NCBI GenBank assembly: GCA_947683425.1
Contig: CANTUQ010000004.1
Coordinates: 12,190,001-12,254,000 of the forward strand
From: Excoecaria cochinchinensis
Taxonomy: Eukaryota; Streptophyta; Magnoliopsida; Malpighiales; Euphorbiaceae
Direction: 5' to 3'
DNA length: 64,000 bases
In this document: positions 35,837-46,247 of the stretch, piece after piece
Numbering within the stretch: the first letter of the stretch is position 1
Layout of the letters: each line of letters begins with the position of its first letter
The notes under the pieces: model-generated
Told to the model about the DNA's origin: nothing
Databases searched by the model: none
The model's input: only the letters and a program-made list of their open reading frames with translations
Translations under genes and position numbers: made by a program

Positions 35837-38781
35837 TTAACTGAACAAATGCGGATACTGAATCCTCATCGATGCCTCTGGTTCCCAAGTCGCTTCCTCG
35901 ACTCCGTGATGTTGCCAAAGAACCTTGACCAGAGGGATTTGCCTGTTCCTCAACTGTCTCATTTCCCGAGCTACAATAGCTATCGGCTCTTCATCATGGG
36001 AGTAATCCGGCTCGACAAAAACATCTTGAACCGACAACACATGCGATGGATCCGATCTATACTGACGACGCATAGAGACGTGGAAGACATTGTGCATCTT
36101 AGCCAACTCCATCGGTAAAGCCAACCTATAGGCTACCGGACCAACTCTATCCAGAATCTCAAAAGGTCCAATGAACCAAGGACTAAGCTTAACTTTCTTG
36201 CCAAAACGTAATACTTTCCTCCAAGGTGAAACCTTAAGGAAAACTTTGTCACCGACTTCAAACTGAATATCCTTTCTCTTTAGATTGGCATAGGATCTCT
36301 GCCTATCCTTAGCCACCTTCAGATTCCGCTGCACAACTCTTATCTTCTCTTCGGTATCTCTAAACATTTCAGGCCAAATAAAAGATCTCTCGGTCAACTC
36401 TGTCCAACAAACCGGAGTCCTACACTGTCGACCATACAAAGCCTCAAACGGTGACATACTAATGCTCGACTGATAAATGTTGTAGTAGGCAAACTCCATA
36501 AGCCGCACATACTAATCCCAACTACCAGAAAAGTCCAAAGCACAAGCCCAAAGCATATCCTCTAAAATCTGGATAACTCTGTCAGCTTGACCATCTATCT
36601 GAGGATGGAACGCGGTACTGAAATTCAACTTGGTACCCAAAGCTCTCTGTAATTTCTTCCAAAACTTAGATGTGAACCTTTGATCCCGATCTGAAACTAT
36701 CGACAAAGGCACTCTATGAAACCGAACTACCTCATCCACATACTCATTGGCTAGCTTATCCATCAAGTAATCCACTCTAACCGGCACAAAAACAAAGCCA
36801 AAACTGACTTTTGACTCAAAGCATCTGCAACCACATTGGCTTTACCCGGATGGTAATCCACAATGTAGTCGTAGTCCTTGAACAACTCTAACCATCGACG
36901 TTGCCTCATGTTCAACTCTTTCTGTGTGAGAAGATATTTCAAACTCTTATGATCCGTAAAGATCCTACAGTTCTCCCCATACAGATAATGCCACCAAATC
37001 TTCAAAGCGAAGATCACAGCCGCCAATTCCAAATCATGCGTCGGATAGTTCTTCTCATGTGGCTTTAACTGACGAGATGCATAAGCCATAACTTTACCCT
37101 CTTGTATCAATACACATCCGAGCCCAATACCCCAAGCATCACTGTACATCACAAACTCTTTACCCGAGGTAGGTTGAGTCAGTATAGGAGCTTTAACTAA
37201 CAAACTCTTCAATCTCTCGAACCACAGCTGACACTTTTCTAACCATTCAAATCTAACTCCTTTCCTCAATAGTCTAGTCATCGGAGTAGCAATAAAAGAA
37301 AAACCCTTCACAAACCGACTATAGTAACCAGCCAAACCAAGGAAGCTTCTCACTTTCGGGACATTCCTAGGCGCTTTCCAATCCATAATCGCCTCAATCT
37401 TAGTTGGATCAACTTGGATACCCTTAACCGACACAATGTGACCCAAGAAGGACACCTTTCGACGCCAAAAGTCACACTTGCTAAGCTTTGGAAACAACTG
37501 ATGCTCCCTTAACACTTGCAAAACTAACCGGAGATGCTCCTCATGCTCGCTCTCATCCTTCGAGAAAACCAAAATATCATCTATAAACACTACTACAAAT
37601 CGATCGAGATATGGCCTAAATACCCGGTTCATCAAATCCATGAAAGCCGCAGATGCATTGGTCAAACCAAATGGCATTACAAGAAACTCATAATGGCCAT
37701 ATCATGTCCGAAATGCAGTCTTAACCACATCCGCATCCTGAACTCGCAACTGATAATAACCCGATTGAAGGTCAATCTTGGCAAAGACACCTGCACCCCT
37801 AAGCTGATCAAATAAATTCTCGACTCTAGGCAAGGGATACTTGTTCTTCACTGTGACCTTATTGATTTGCCTATAGTCGATACACATCCTCAAAGAGCCA
37901 TCTTTCTTCTTAATAAACAAAACTGTGGCTCCCCATGGAGATATGCTGGGTCGAATAAAACCCTTATCCAATAACTCTTGTAGCTGAGTTTTGAGTTCTC
38001 TCAACTCTACAGGAGCCATCCGATAAGGTGCTTTCGAAATGGGTGAAGTACCCGGCATAATCTCTATGGACAACTCCACTTCTCTCTCGGGAGGCAAACT
38101 AGGTAATTCACTTGGGAACACATCACTAAACTCCCTAATAACGGGGATACTATCAATCTCTACATGATCATCCTTTGAATCCAAAACAATTGCTAAGAAT
38201 GCCTCACAACCCTTTCTCATAAATCTCTTAGCTTGCATGGCGGATATCACATTACTCAAGGAACTCGAACCCAAACCATAAGCAACAATAGGAGACTGAT
38301 CTCTATCCCGAAGCACAACTACCTTCCTATGACAATCCACAATTGCCCGATGCTTACTAAGCCAATCCATACCCAAAATCAGATAAAATTCCCGGAAAGG
38401 CAACTCAATCAATTCAGCAGGAAACTCAACACCCTGAACCAAAAGGGGACAATTCCTATGCACTCTACTCACATTGACACTGTGCCCTAAAGGACTGGTC
38501 ACACAAACCTCATAATCTAACTGGTCAACATCATGCATCTTATCAAACAATATACTTGTGCACAAATATGAGTGTGTGGAGCTAGGGTTAATTAGAGCAT
38601 ATAACTCAGTGTCAAAGAGTAGGAACTTACCTGCAATCACATCAGTGGCATCTTGCTCATCCCAAGCTCTCATGGTATACGCTCTAGCAGGAACCGTCAA
38701 AGGATGATCACCTGACTATGATGGAGCTCCCTCTCTATGCCGACCACCTCGACCTCTACCTTAGCCTCTACCACGACTGGC
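35837..38781 (-). pseudogene. pol of K: protease, RT, RNase H, integrase, chromodomain (Tekay), broken
   Basis: Reading from 38781 down: protease-like ELYALINPSSTHSYLC, in which the catalytic Asp of the usual D-S/T-G is replaced (LINPSS). RT follows, with IDYRQINKVTVKNKYPLP, a TGA at 37702-37704 inside FRT(R)YGHYEF, FGLTNASAAF and active-site FIDDILVFS. RNase H follows with YSDAWGIGLG, TDHKSLKYL and ADALS. Near 36783 the frame shifts: the integrase zinc-binding part and the first catalytic Asp are missing, and the protein resumes at PVRVDYLMDKLAN, then VSDRDQRFTS. A TAG lies at 36512-36514. After PFEALYGR comes the GPF part (WFIGPFEILDRVGP), and the C-terminus YSHDEEPIAI ... VLWQHHGVEEATWEPE is a chromodomain, which defines a chromovirus. 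Other stops are at 38761-38763 and 38716-38718. It is not functional. Confidence 0.93.
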
Positions 38782-39864
38782 TTACGGAGCATTAGAACAA
38801 ACTCTACTAGCCTCTCGCTGATCACCAGAAGCCTCACTAATCCTCGAACAATTAGCCAAGTAGTGATCAGTACTACCACATCTGAAACAACCTCCTGTGA
38901 GCCACCTACACTCACCCCAATAGCGCTTATTGCAGTGCGAACACTCAGGCAACACATCAGGTTTCAAACCAGAACCACCTCTGCCAGAACCAAAACCCCT
39001 AGCAGAACCTTGCCTCCTACCTCTCGAAGCCGGACCTGAAGACTCATCATGCGGGTTCCTAGATCTCTTACCCGATGATGATGACGATCCAGATCCTCCA
39101 CGAGGGGGATTCCTACTCTGAGCTCTCTCTCTCAAAATTGACTCAGACGTCTCAGCCCGAACAGCCGCTTGCACAATCTGATAGTATCCAATACCTAGAG
39201 TACTCATCAGAGAAATAATCATAGCTCTTAGCGATTCATTCAACCCAGTCTTAAAGTGCCTACAACGAAACTCTTCAGTTAGAACACCTTCAGGAGCATA
39301 CTTAGCCAATCGATTGAACTCTTTCTCAAACTCTGAAACCGTCATCACCCTCTGCTTCAGACTCAAAAACTGTGCCCCCTTGGCATCCTTGTACTCCTGG
39401 GTTATGTACTTACTTGTAAATTCCCTATCAAAGAACTCCCATGTAACTGGGTCGGGAAACTGAGGATGCCTTAGAACCAACTTCCACCAATCATAGGCGG
39501 ATCCTTGTAACAGGGCTACTACACACTCTACTCGCCTCTCCTGAGGACACCGAATCTCATCCAAAGCTCACTCTACCTTCTCTAACCACTTTTCAGTATA
39601 CTCTGATTTGTCTAAACCAGTCCCATAAAAGTCCTCTGCACCAGCTTTCCTTAAATTCTCAGTAGGGACTCTAGGAGCTGTCACACTTTCAATGACCCTA
39701 GCCATGTCCTATGAAATCTTCAACATAACCTCAAAAGGCATGGCTGCGGCCTCAGGTTGCACCCTAGTAGGTTAAGCCGACACAGATACAAAAGGATCTA
39801 TAGCTTGGGGATTCACACTTTCAGCGGACCCCTCAAGCGATCCACGAACTGAACAAAAATCCAT
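38782..39864 (-). pseudogene. gag of K (Tekay chromovirus), broken by nonsense codons
   Basis: The natural start is the ATG at 39864-39862 (MDFCSVRG), in frame with the longer open stretch that begins at 39564. Three nonsense codons interrupt it: TAA 39772-39774, TAG 39709-39711 and TGA 39568-39570. A TAA at 38782-38784 lies at the gag-pol boundary, where the frame otherwise runs straight into protease, as in single-frame gag-pol elements. The Gag core (AYDWWKLVLRHPQF ... FDREFTSKYI ... EFEKEFNRLAKYAPEG) is followed by an Arg/Gly/Ser-rich stretch and a zinc knuckle CFRCGSTDHYLANC (CX2CX4HX4C). The stops look like C-to-T or G-to-A changes (for example CAG to TAG, TGG to TGA), typical of methylated, silenced elements. 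Confidence 0.9.
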
Positions 39865-39950
39865 CTAAAAGAAAGACAAAGACAACCGTATCAGCCAACA
39901 CAGTCCTAGACATATACACAAAGATGCACAATGCCTAAAATACCAAAAAC
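39865..39950 (-). other. Leader of K with probable degenerate primer-binding site
   Basis: Element-sense sequence after the 5' LTR reads GTTTTTGGTATTTTAGGCAT. Tekay elements usually use initiator-Met tRNA (TTGGTATCAGAGC). The TTGGTAT core matches and the rest does not. Confidence 0.45.
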
Positions 39951-40346
39951 TGTAACACCCCTTCCCATACGTAGGAGGACCCATCCGCAAGGGAGTGAGA
40001 ACTCGTATGAGTAAGGGTGTCACCAAGCAGAATAGTGCAAAACATTCATTCACATAATATAAACATATATACAATTTGCAAAAATTAAAAACTTTATATG
40101 GAAACATCAGAATGATCATGCATTAATATAATAACATCTATTATAATAATGTTCTTATAAAAAACTACTATTACAAAATAGTTACAACTATCAGAGATAC
40201 ATAGCGGAAGCTTACAAAAATGATATACAAAAGATATATCACTATTACAAAATAATAATGATAAAAAAATATAGCCCTAACACTAAACCCTCTGTGTTGG
40301 CTTGACTGGCGACGACTCTCCCAATAGCTAAACGCCTTCTGCACCT

Positions 40347-40858
40347 GCACGGGTGAAAACACCGTGCTAAGTGATAACGCTTAGTGGGGAAACAAACAAT
40401 AAATAATGGACGACCATTCACAATGGTCGTCAAAGCAAATCACATACATAATGGCATACTGAACATCATAAGATATAATCATAATAGAATTCATTCATCA
40501 CCCTTCAAAGGTTCAATAAACACATTTATATGCCAATAGATTCATATGCTCATAATGGCGTCCATCAGATTCAAATACTTATAATCATACTCATATGGAT
40601 ACACATACTGATAATCAAACCAAATCAAAAAATAGCACCTGCTGACTTACAGTAGTGGATAACGAGTAAACGCATAGAGGTACCTCACAGGTACGAACCG
40701 AAAAACAATATCATATTATCTCTTATCAAACTATTTTATAAAGGAATCTTAAAGAAGATTCGAACACGTAGAAGTTCGCGAGGAACAGAATAGGGACCTG
40801 ATCGGGGTCCAGAACAGTACAGAGGCTGCAGCAAAAGGACTCTTTTAGGCATGCTTAA
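40347..40858 (-). other. Hairpin array SL1-SL8 of K
   Basis: Plus-strand order: SL8 arms GCACGG and CCGTGC (40347-40367), SL7 TAAGTGATAACGCTTA (40368-40383), SL6 perfect 10-bp arms GACGACCATT and AATGGTCGTC (40409-40431), SL5 GGTACCTCACAGGTAC (40679-40694), SL4 GGAATCTTAAAGAAGATTC (40743), SL3 GTTCGCGAGGAAC (40774-40786), SL2 GGACCTGATCGGGGTCC (40794-40810), SL1 TTAGGCATGCTTAA (40845-40858). Confidence 0.8.
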
Positions 40859-41117
40859 CTATCCACTAGACTGACTCTTGCAGGTCATGCATAACACAAT
40901 TCACATCTAGGCATATCTTATTGAGTTCACAAGTTAAGACATAAATAATACACTCTTAATTCAACCATAGTATTTCAGCAATATGACCTAACAAAATACC
41001 ATGTAATGATATTAGATAAATAATATAACACTAAATAATATTTAAAACCAATAAATAACGAAAAAGGAACGAAAACAAAGGAAATCGGAAAAGTTTCAAA
41101 AATCTGGCCAGTAGTGG

Positions 41118-41419
41118 TTTACACGGCAGTATGACATTTTCTTACCATCGTGTAAGCCACTTTACACGGGGGTATGGCAAAACCATACCACCGTGTAAAG
41201 CACACACCTCAAAAAACTACTAAGGCAGAATGACTTTACACAGCGGTATGGAATGTCCTTACTGCCGTGTAAAATCACCGCTTAGAAATTTTCACAAGGC
41301 AGAATGACTTTACACGGCGGTATGGGGCAACCTTACTGCCGTGTAAAATCTAGGCCTTTAAATTCTGGGGAAGTCTCATGATTCACACGGGGGTATGACT
41401 ATCCATACCGCCGTGTGGG
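41118..41419 (-). repeat. Palindrome island of K (ACACGGCGGTA type), five inverted pairs
   Basis: Pairs of TTTACACGGCGGTATGG and CTTACTGCCGTGTAAA-like arms lie at about 41118-41156, 41161-41199, 41235-41274, 41309-41348 and 41383-41419. The flanks AAAATCTGG ... CAGTAG and TCATGATTCACACGG are shared with I, which has four pairs. Confidence 0.92.
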
Positions 41420-42531
41420 TCACCAGAAACCCAGAATTCCATCAGCAAATAGCCAAATCACACACACCAAAAACACCTACTTAAAACTAACTTTTCAAAA
41501 CACTAACACCAACTTAAAACTCACCTTTTTCAGCTCAACATTCAAGCACCACATGCAATAGACATACTTAATCATTCAATCCATCCAGCCAATTCGAATC
41601 CACAATCTAACAAATTCACACATGCATATTCCATCAAAAATCACCATCTCAAAATCACAACAAAAATCTTAATCCAACATACCCAACCTCAAAGCATTAA
41701 AACCATCATACAACTCATTATAACTCCATAAACCAACTAAATTTCCAGAAATCATACCAACACTCAAAATCATCATAAAACATCAACTTCAAAGAAAAGT
41801 CCCAAACCTGTATTCCTTAGCTCCAATTACTTGGTGCCACTACCTTCCGCCTTCTCCTTGCCCTTAGGATCGCGAGTAAGCTCAACTAACGACCAAACCC
41901 ACAAAATTAAACAACACAACCCTAGATTGAATCCTAAACCAGAAATAAGAAAAATGAAGAAGAAGAAGAAGAAAATACAGCAACTTACCAAATACACTTC
42001 TTAAAATTACCAACAACCACCACTAATCCAAACAAGAGGAGGGAGCCAAGGTGAGCAAGAGAAAAAAGGGAGAAGAGGAGAATGCAAAGAGAGGGGAAGA
42101 GAAGAACGGGAGAGCAGTAATTCAATTTTTGCTCTCTCTTCTCTCTCTTTCCTCACTAATACCCTCCACTATTCCCCTTTCCACATGGCACCCCAAGATT
42201 GGTGGATCTTAATAATTCACACCCTACAAGCATGCTATACAACACATACAAGACTTTCCTTACCAAAGCACACACTACAACCATGTATGCACTCACACAT
42301 TAGCATAACTCACTCACTCACTCACATCCTACAAACATGTGAGCATGCACACACAAACCTAACTAAATGCACATACACCCTAATAAGCTATATGTGCACA
42401 AACTCTAGTAAAAATCCCAAAACATGCATTTTACCCAAAATGCCCTGATCACATGCATTCACACACATAATGCACACATGCACAAATAGCAAACATGGCT
42501 CAAACTATTAGGGGGAAAATGGGGTGTTACA

Positions 42532-43050
42532 ACCTAAGCCAAATTACATCCCTTTTTAAGACCCTTTGATTTCATGTACTACTTTATACTAGTAGTGGAG
42601 ATTTTTACTATTTACAAGCTTATGGTATGCAATGGCATATTTAAGGAATGAGAGAAACACTAACCTATAAACACATTGAGTGATTGAATGCTTAAGAAAA
42701 ATAGTGTTTGAGTGAGAATTACTTTAGGCAATGTCTTGTGTGAAATAATCTTTACATGTGTTAAGATTTTCAAAATCTTGAGGTCAAACATTCTTGTGTT
42801 TTGCAAATTTATGGTTTTCCAAAGTGTGCATGATTGTTCAAGTATGATGGATAATAGTATTGATTGAGATGTGCATATCTAGACTAATTCGTTAAGAGAT
42901 AAAAGCATATACATGTCATTTCCAAATCTTTATCAAATATATAAGTAAGCTCCATAATTATGTGCATCTTTTTGTGTGATATGTGTTTGTGTTGTTTAAG
43001 TGTTTATTATGTTTTGCTTGAGGACAAGCAAATGTTTAAGTGTGGGGGTT
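42532..43050 (+). other. 3' internal region of an Athila-like element, with polypurine tract
   Basis: Non-coding. It ends TTGAGGACAAGCAAATGTTT followed by AAGTGTGGGGGTT immediately before an LTR start. This phrase is the usual polypurine-tract context of Athila elements and matches the reverse strand of N at 47856-47890. The 5' part of this element is deleted or lies outside. Confidence 0.75.
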
Positions 43051-44480
43051 TGATATGAGTCTAAATAGCTCATATTTAATCCATGTTTTAGGTTTAAAAT
43101 AATGTTTATGTATAGTAAATTGTGTTAGAATTAGGTGTGTTTTATGTTTTTGTTTGAGTTTTGTATGTGTAGGAGAAAATGGAGAAGAATGGAGTAAAGG
43201 AGCAGAAATTACCTAAGGAAGAATCAATCTATCGCGAGCGCGACAAGAAGCGCCAAGCCAAAGAGAAAGAAGAAAGGAAGGAAGAAAGCAAAGGAGAGAA
43301 GTAATCTGTCACGAGCGCGATAGGACGCACAAGTGAAGGAAGCCAAAGAGAAGGAGGAAGGGAGCTAGCGAGAATTATCGCGGGCAAGGCTGCCTATCGC
43401 CAGGTCGCAACATGGCACGGAGGAAAGCCAGAGCGAGGAAAGTGGAGCGAAGAGCAAGGCGTGTTCTGTCGCAAGTGCGATAGACGTCGCGATCACGACA
43501 GAGAGGACCGTTGGAAGTTAAGTTCAAATTTTGCATAGAAGAAGTGTGACTTTCCACCAAGTCTAGCAACCTTCCTAAGGGTCACTTGAAGGGACATATC
43601 TTTTGGAACATTATAAATATTAGTTCAAACTGTAATTTTAAGAGTTGAATAGTTTTTATTTGAATATTTTTATTAAGAATTCTGTAAGTTAGAAAGTACA
43701 TTTTTCGTTAAAGTTTTTAAGTAGAATTTTTATGTTTTGTATAGAAGATTACTTGCAAGGAAGAAGATATCCTTTCTGAAGGGAAAAGGGTTGAAAGATC
43801 TCTTTTTTCATTTCTCATCTTTACTTCTTCTTTGTAATTATTAAATGATGAATTTATGAACTTGATTATTTAATGCTATATTTTATTATTCATATTAATT
43901 TTATTGTTCTTTCTTGTAAAATTTTCTATTAGTATTTTTATGCATGATCATTATAAGTAAGTATTTAATTGAAAGATAAATTCTTACTTACATCTAATAG
44001 AATTTCATCATTGAAGTATTATTTGAGAAATCATAATATTAAATGGTTGTTATAGGTAGTTTATTGTTCCTGAAATTTGTATATATAACACTTTAATTCA
44101 TTAATGAAAATTGTGAGTTAGAATTATAAATGCATGTTTTAGGCACTCTAATTTATGTTGAAAGAGTAAATTGGAATTTTATTCAACTTGGCTTGCATGA
44201 CAAGAATATATTCATAATCAAGAATAATTAATTCAAGTTCTATTTATTAATTCTATAATCATTAATCTTTTATCTTCTCCGATTATCTATAATTAGGTTA
44301 ATTAGAATTAGACTTAGTATTTCTAATTTTATTCAACAAATTATTGATCATTGTAAATAAGATTAAAATTGAGTAGTAATAGTGTGTAATAATTAGCACA
44401 TTCCTCGTGGGATCAATATCTTTTGTACTATTTCGGTACACCGTATGCTTGCAAAAATTAGCATGTCAAATAGGCTAACA
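43051..44480 (+). mobile_element. LTR L, Athila type
   Basis: It starts TGATATGAG and ends GGCTAACA. The 3' part (GATCATTGTAAATAAGATTA ... GTGGGATCAATATC ... CGGTACACCGTATGCTTGC) is homologous to the 3' part of the N LTR on the other strand (47855 to 46248), but diverged. TATA-like TATAAATATTAG lies near 43611. The CpG palindrome island is upstream of it at 43228-43505. The base after the LTR begins AGTTAGTTTTGG, only faintly like the AGTTTTTGGCGCC primer-binding site that follows the N LTR. Confidence 0.75.
43228..43505 (+). repeat. Palindrome island of LTR L (TCGCGA type)
   Basis: CTATCGCGAGCGCGACA (about 43229), CTGTCACGAGCGCGATAG (about 43306) and CTGTCGCAAGTGCGATAG followed by CGTCGCGATCACGACAG (43465-43502). 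Several single CpG losses break the symmetry. The same motif family occurs in chromovirus LTRs A, E and F. Confidence 0.85.
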
Positions 44481-44893
44481 AGTTAGTTTTGGTTTTTGTG
44501 TGTTTTTAGTTAGTTTTAATTTTTGTCACTTAGATTCATGAATTATAGAGCTACACAGTTGACTCAAATTGGATTAGAGAGTCTGGACATGTTCATGGTA
44601 AAAGCTTTTAAAGCAGGGCATTAATTTGAGTTTTTATTGGTTAATTGGGCTTAATTGCAAATTTTGACATTAATTGTGCATTAATAGACAAATTTGTGCT
44701 TCAATTAAATTAAGGAGTTCATCTTAGGAGAAGAAAACTTTTTAGCAGCATTGTAGGTTAATTTAGCTATTAATTTTGAATTTGGTGCATTTTTAGCGTA
44801 AAACGCATGTTTTGAGTTCCTTCTCACAGTATATTTCACGGGTTACCTCCATGAAATGCACTGTGACCAAATACCTTTTTCCTGCACGCCAGC
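44481..44893. other. Non-coding, unassigned, left flank of M
   Basis: AT-rich sequence with no gene. It ends ...CCTGCACG-CCAGC, and the CCAGC is the TSD of LTR M, so this sequence continues at 56528. Confidence 0.6.
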
Positions 44894-45310
44894 TGTAGAC
44901 ACCGGGTCCTGAGGCGGTCCAAGATCAGAATTACCCGATGATGAAAATGATACCGACTTACAGGCAAAGGTGTCAAAAAGGATGTTTCTCTTGTCGAGAC
45001 CCTCGTTTTTTTATCGTAAAAAATTATTATTAATTTTAATTCCAAAAATAATATTATTGGAAAGTATTATTTTGATAAAACAAAAAAATTAATTAAATTC
45101 GTCATTTAATTTAATTGAATTGAATTAATTAATTAATTTAATTGGAAAAGGGGAATTAAATTAATTTTTTAATTTAATTGAATAAATTAAATAATTGATT
45201 TAATTGAAAAAGGGGAATTAGTTATTAAATTAGTTAATTAGTTTAATTAAAAAGGAATTTTAAAGAAAAGGATTTAAAAAAAAAATATATAAAATGATTT
45301 AAACTTAAAA

Positions 45311-45439
45311 TGTGGTAAATGGCCAAAGTGGCCATTTACCACATTTGTGGTCGCGTGATGGCCAAGGCCATCACGCGGCCACTTTTGGGTTTTGGCCAAA
45401 AGTGGCCGCGTGGTGGCCACTTGGCCACCACGCGGCCAC
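45311..45439 (+). repeat. Four long hairpins in LTR M
   Basis: Arms TGTGGTAAATGGCCA / TGGCCATTTACCACA (15 bp, loop AAG, 45311-45343); 17-bp arms with one mismatch around AA at 45347-45382; CCACTTTTGG / CCAAAAGTGG (45379-45403); and perfect 18-bp arms GTGGCCGCGTGGTGGCCA / TGGCCACCACGCGGCCAC with a 2-base loop (45402-45439). Neighbouring hairpins share arm sequence (GGCCGCGTG-TGGCC), so they look derived from one another. Confidence 0.95.
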
Positions 45440-46247
45440 TTGCCTCTCCTCACGCATGCGCGCGGTGACGACGTAACGCGCGCGTCTCCGCGCGCTGCCG
45501 AGGGTACCACGCGTGTCCCATTGCTCCTGGCGCGCGGTCTCCCTCTCCACGCGACCCTTTTCGTCGTTTTTGTCGATTTTCTGTATTTTTTAGTCTGATT
45601 TTTTCAGTTTTTTCACCGTTTTATGTTATTTTCGATCAACTAAAATAAAGACTTTCTAACTCTTTCCATTTTGAGCCAAGACCAACAAATTAAAGAGGAT
45701 TTTCCCCTCATTTTCAAGGGGGGATGGCAGATTAATTCAAGAGACTTCTTGGCTTTTCTCTCTAGGATTTTTTACTCTCCAGGAGGCTGTTCTTGTTTCT
45801 TAAAAATTCTTCAAAAATCTTCAAGCTTTCTTCTAAAATTTTAGTTTTGGCTACTACAAAATATTTAACTTTGGGTTGATTTGAGCAAGAAAAATTAATT
45901 TTCTTTGTTTATTCACCCCACAAAAATATTTTCTCAAGCTAATTTATTTAGAACACAGATTTTACATTTACTTCGAATTTTATTATCATCAAAAATCGAC
46001 AAGAGGAACGGATTGAGACATCCTATTTCCAATCTCAAAAATTCTGAGGGTAAACATTCTTGGACTCGTTCTCATTTATTTTTTTATATTATTTATTGTT
46101 GTTAATATTATTTCTTACTATTATTATCATGTCTATTATTTACTTTTAGCATTTTAATGTGTTAATATCACTAATAATATATTATTGGATTGTTTTAATT
46201 TGATTTTTATGTCCATTCACTGTTATTATTATTATTATTATGATTAG

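Larger units (their letters stand above)
35058..42531 (-). mobile_element. Tekay-lineage Ty3/gypsy chromovirus K, decayed
   Basis: The element lies on the minus strand: 5' LTR 39951-42531, gag 39864-38785, pol to 35837, polypurine tract, then the start of the 3' LTR 35793-35058. The 3' LTR is truncated. Its last 1.85 kb is missing and it joins G at a GTCCC microhomology. The 736-bp stretch shared by the two LTRs differs at roughly 5 percent of sites, so the insertion is much older than N. The coding region has eight nonsense codons and an internal deletion. Confidence 0.93.
39951..42531 (-). repeat. 5' LTR of K, complete, 2,581 bp
   Basis: On the plus strand it reads TGTAACACCCC ... GGGGTGTTACA. 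In element orientation: donor-like TTTGGTAAGTTG at 41988, palindrome island 41419-41118, hairpins SL1-SL5 40858-40679, SL6 40431-40409, SL7 40383-40368, SL8 40367-40347. The right flank ACCTA (42532-42536) would be the TSD; its partner was lost with the far end of the other LTR. Confidence 0.92.

Noticed and set aside
41118..41419. CRISPR-like array: regularly spaced near-identical repeats
   Set aside because: The repeats are inverted pairs inside a plant LTR with uneven spacers, and no cas genes or prokaryotic features are present.
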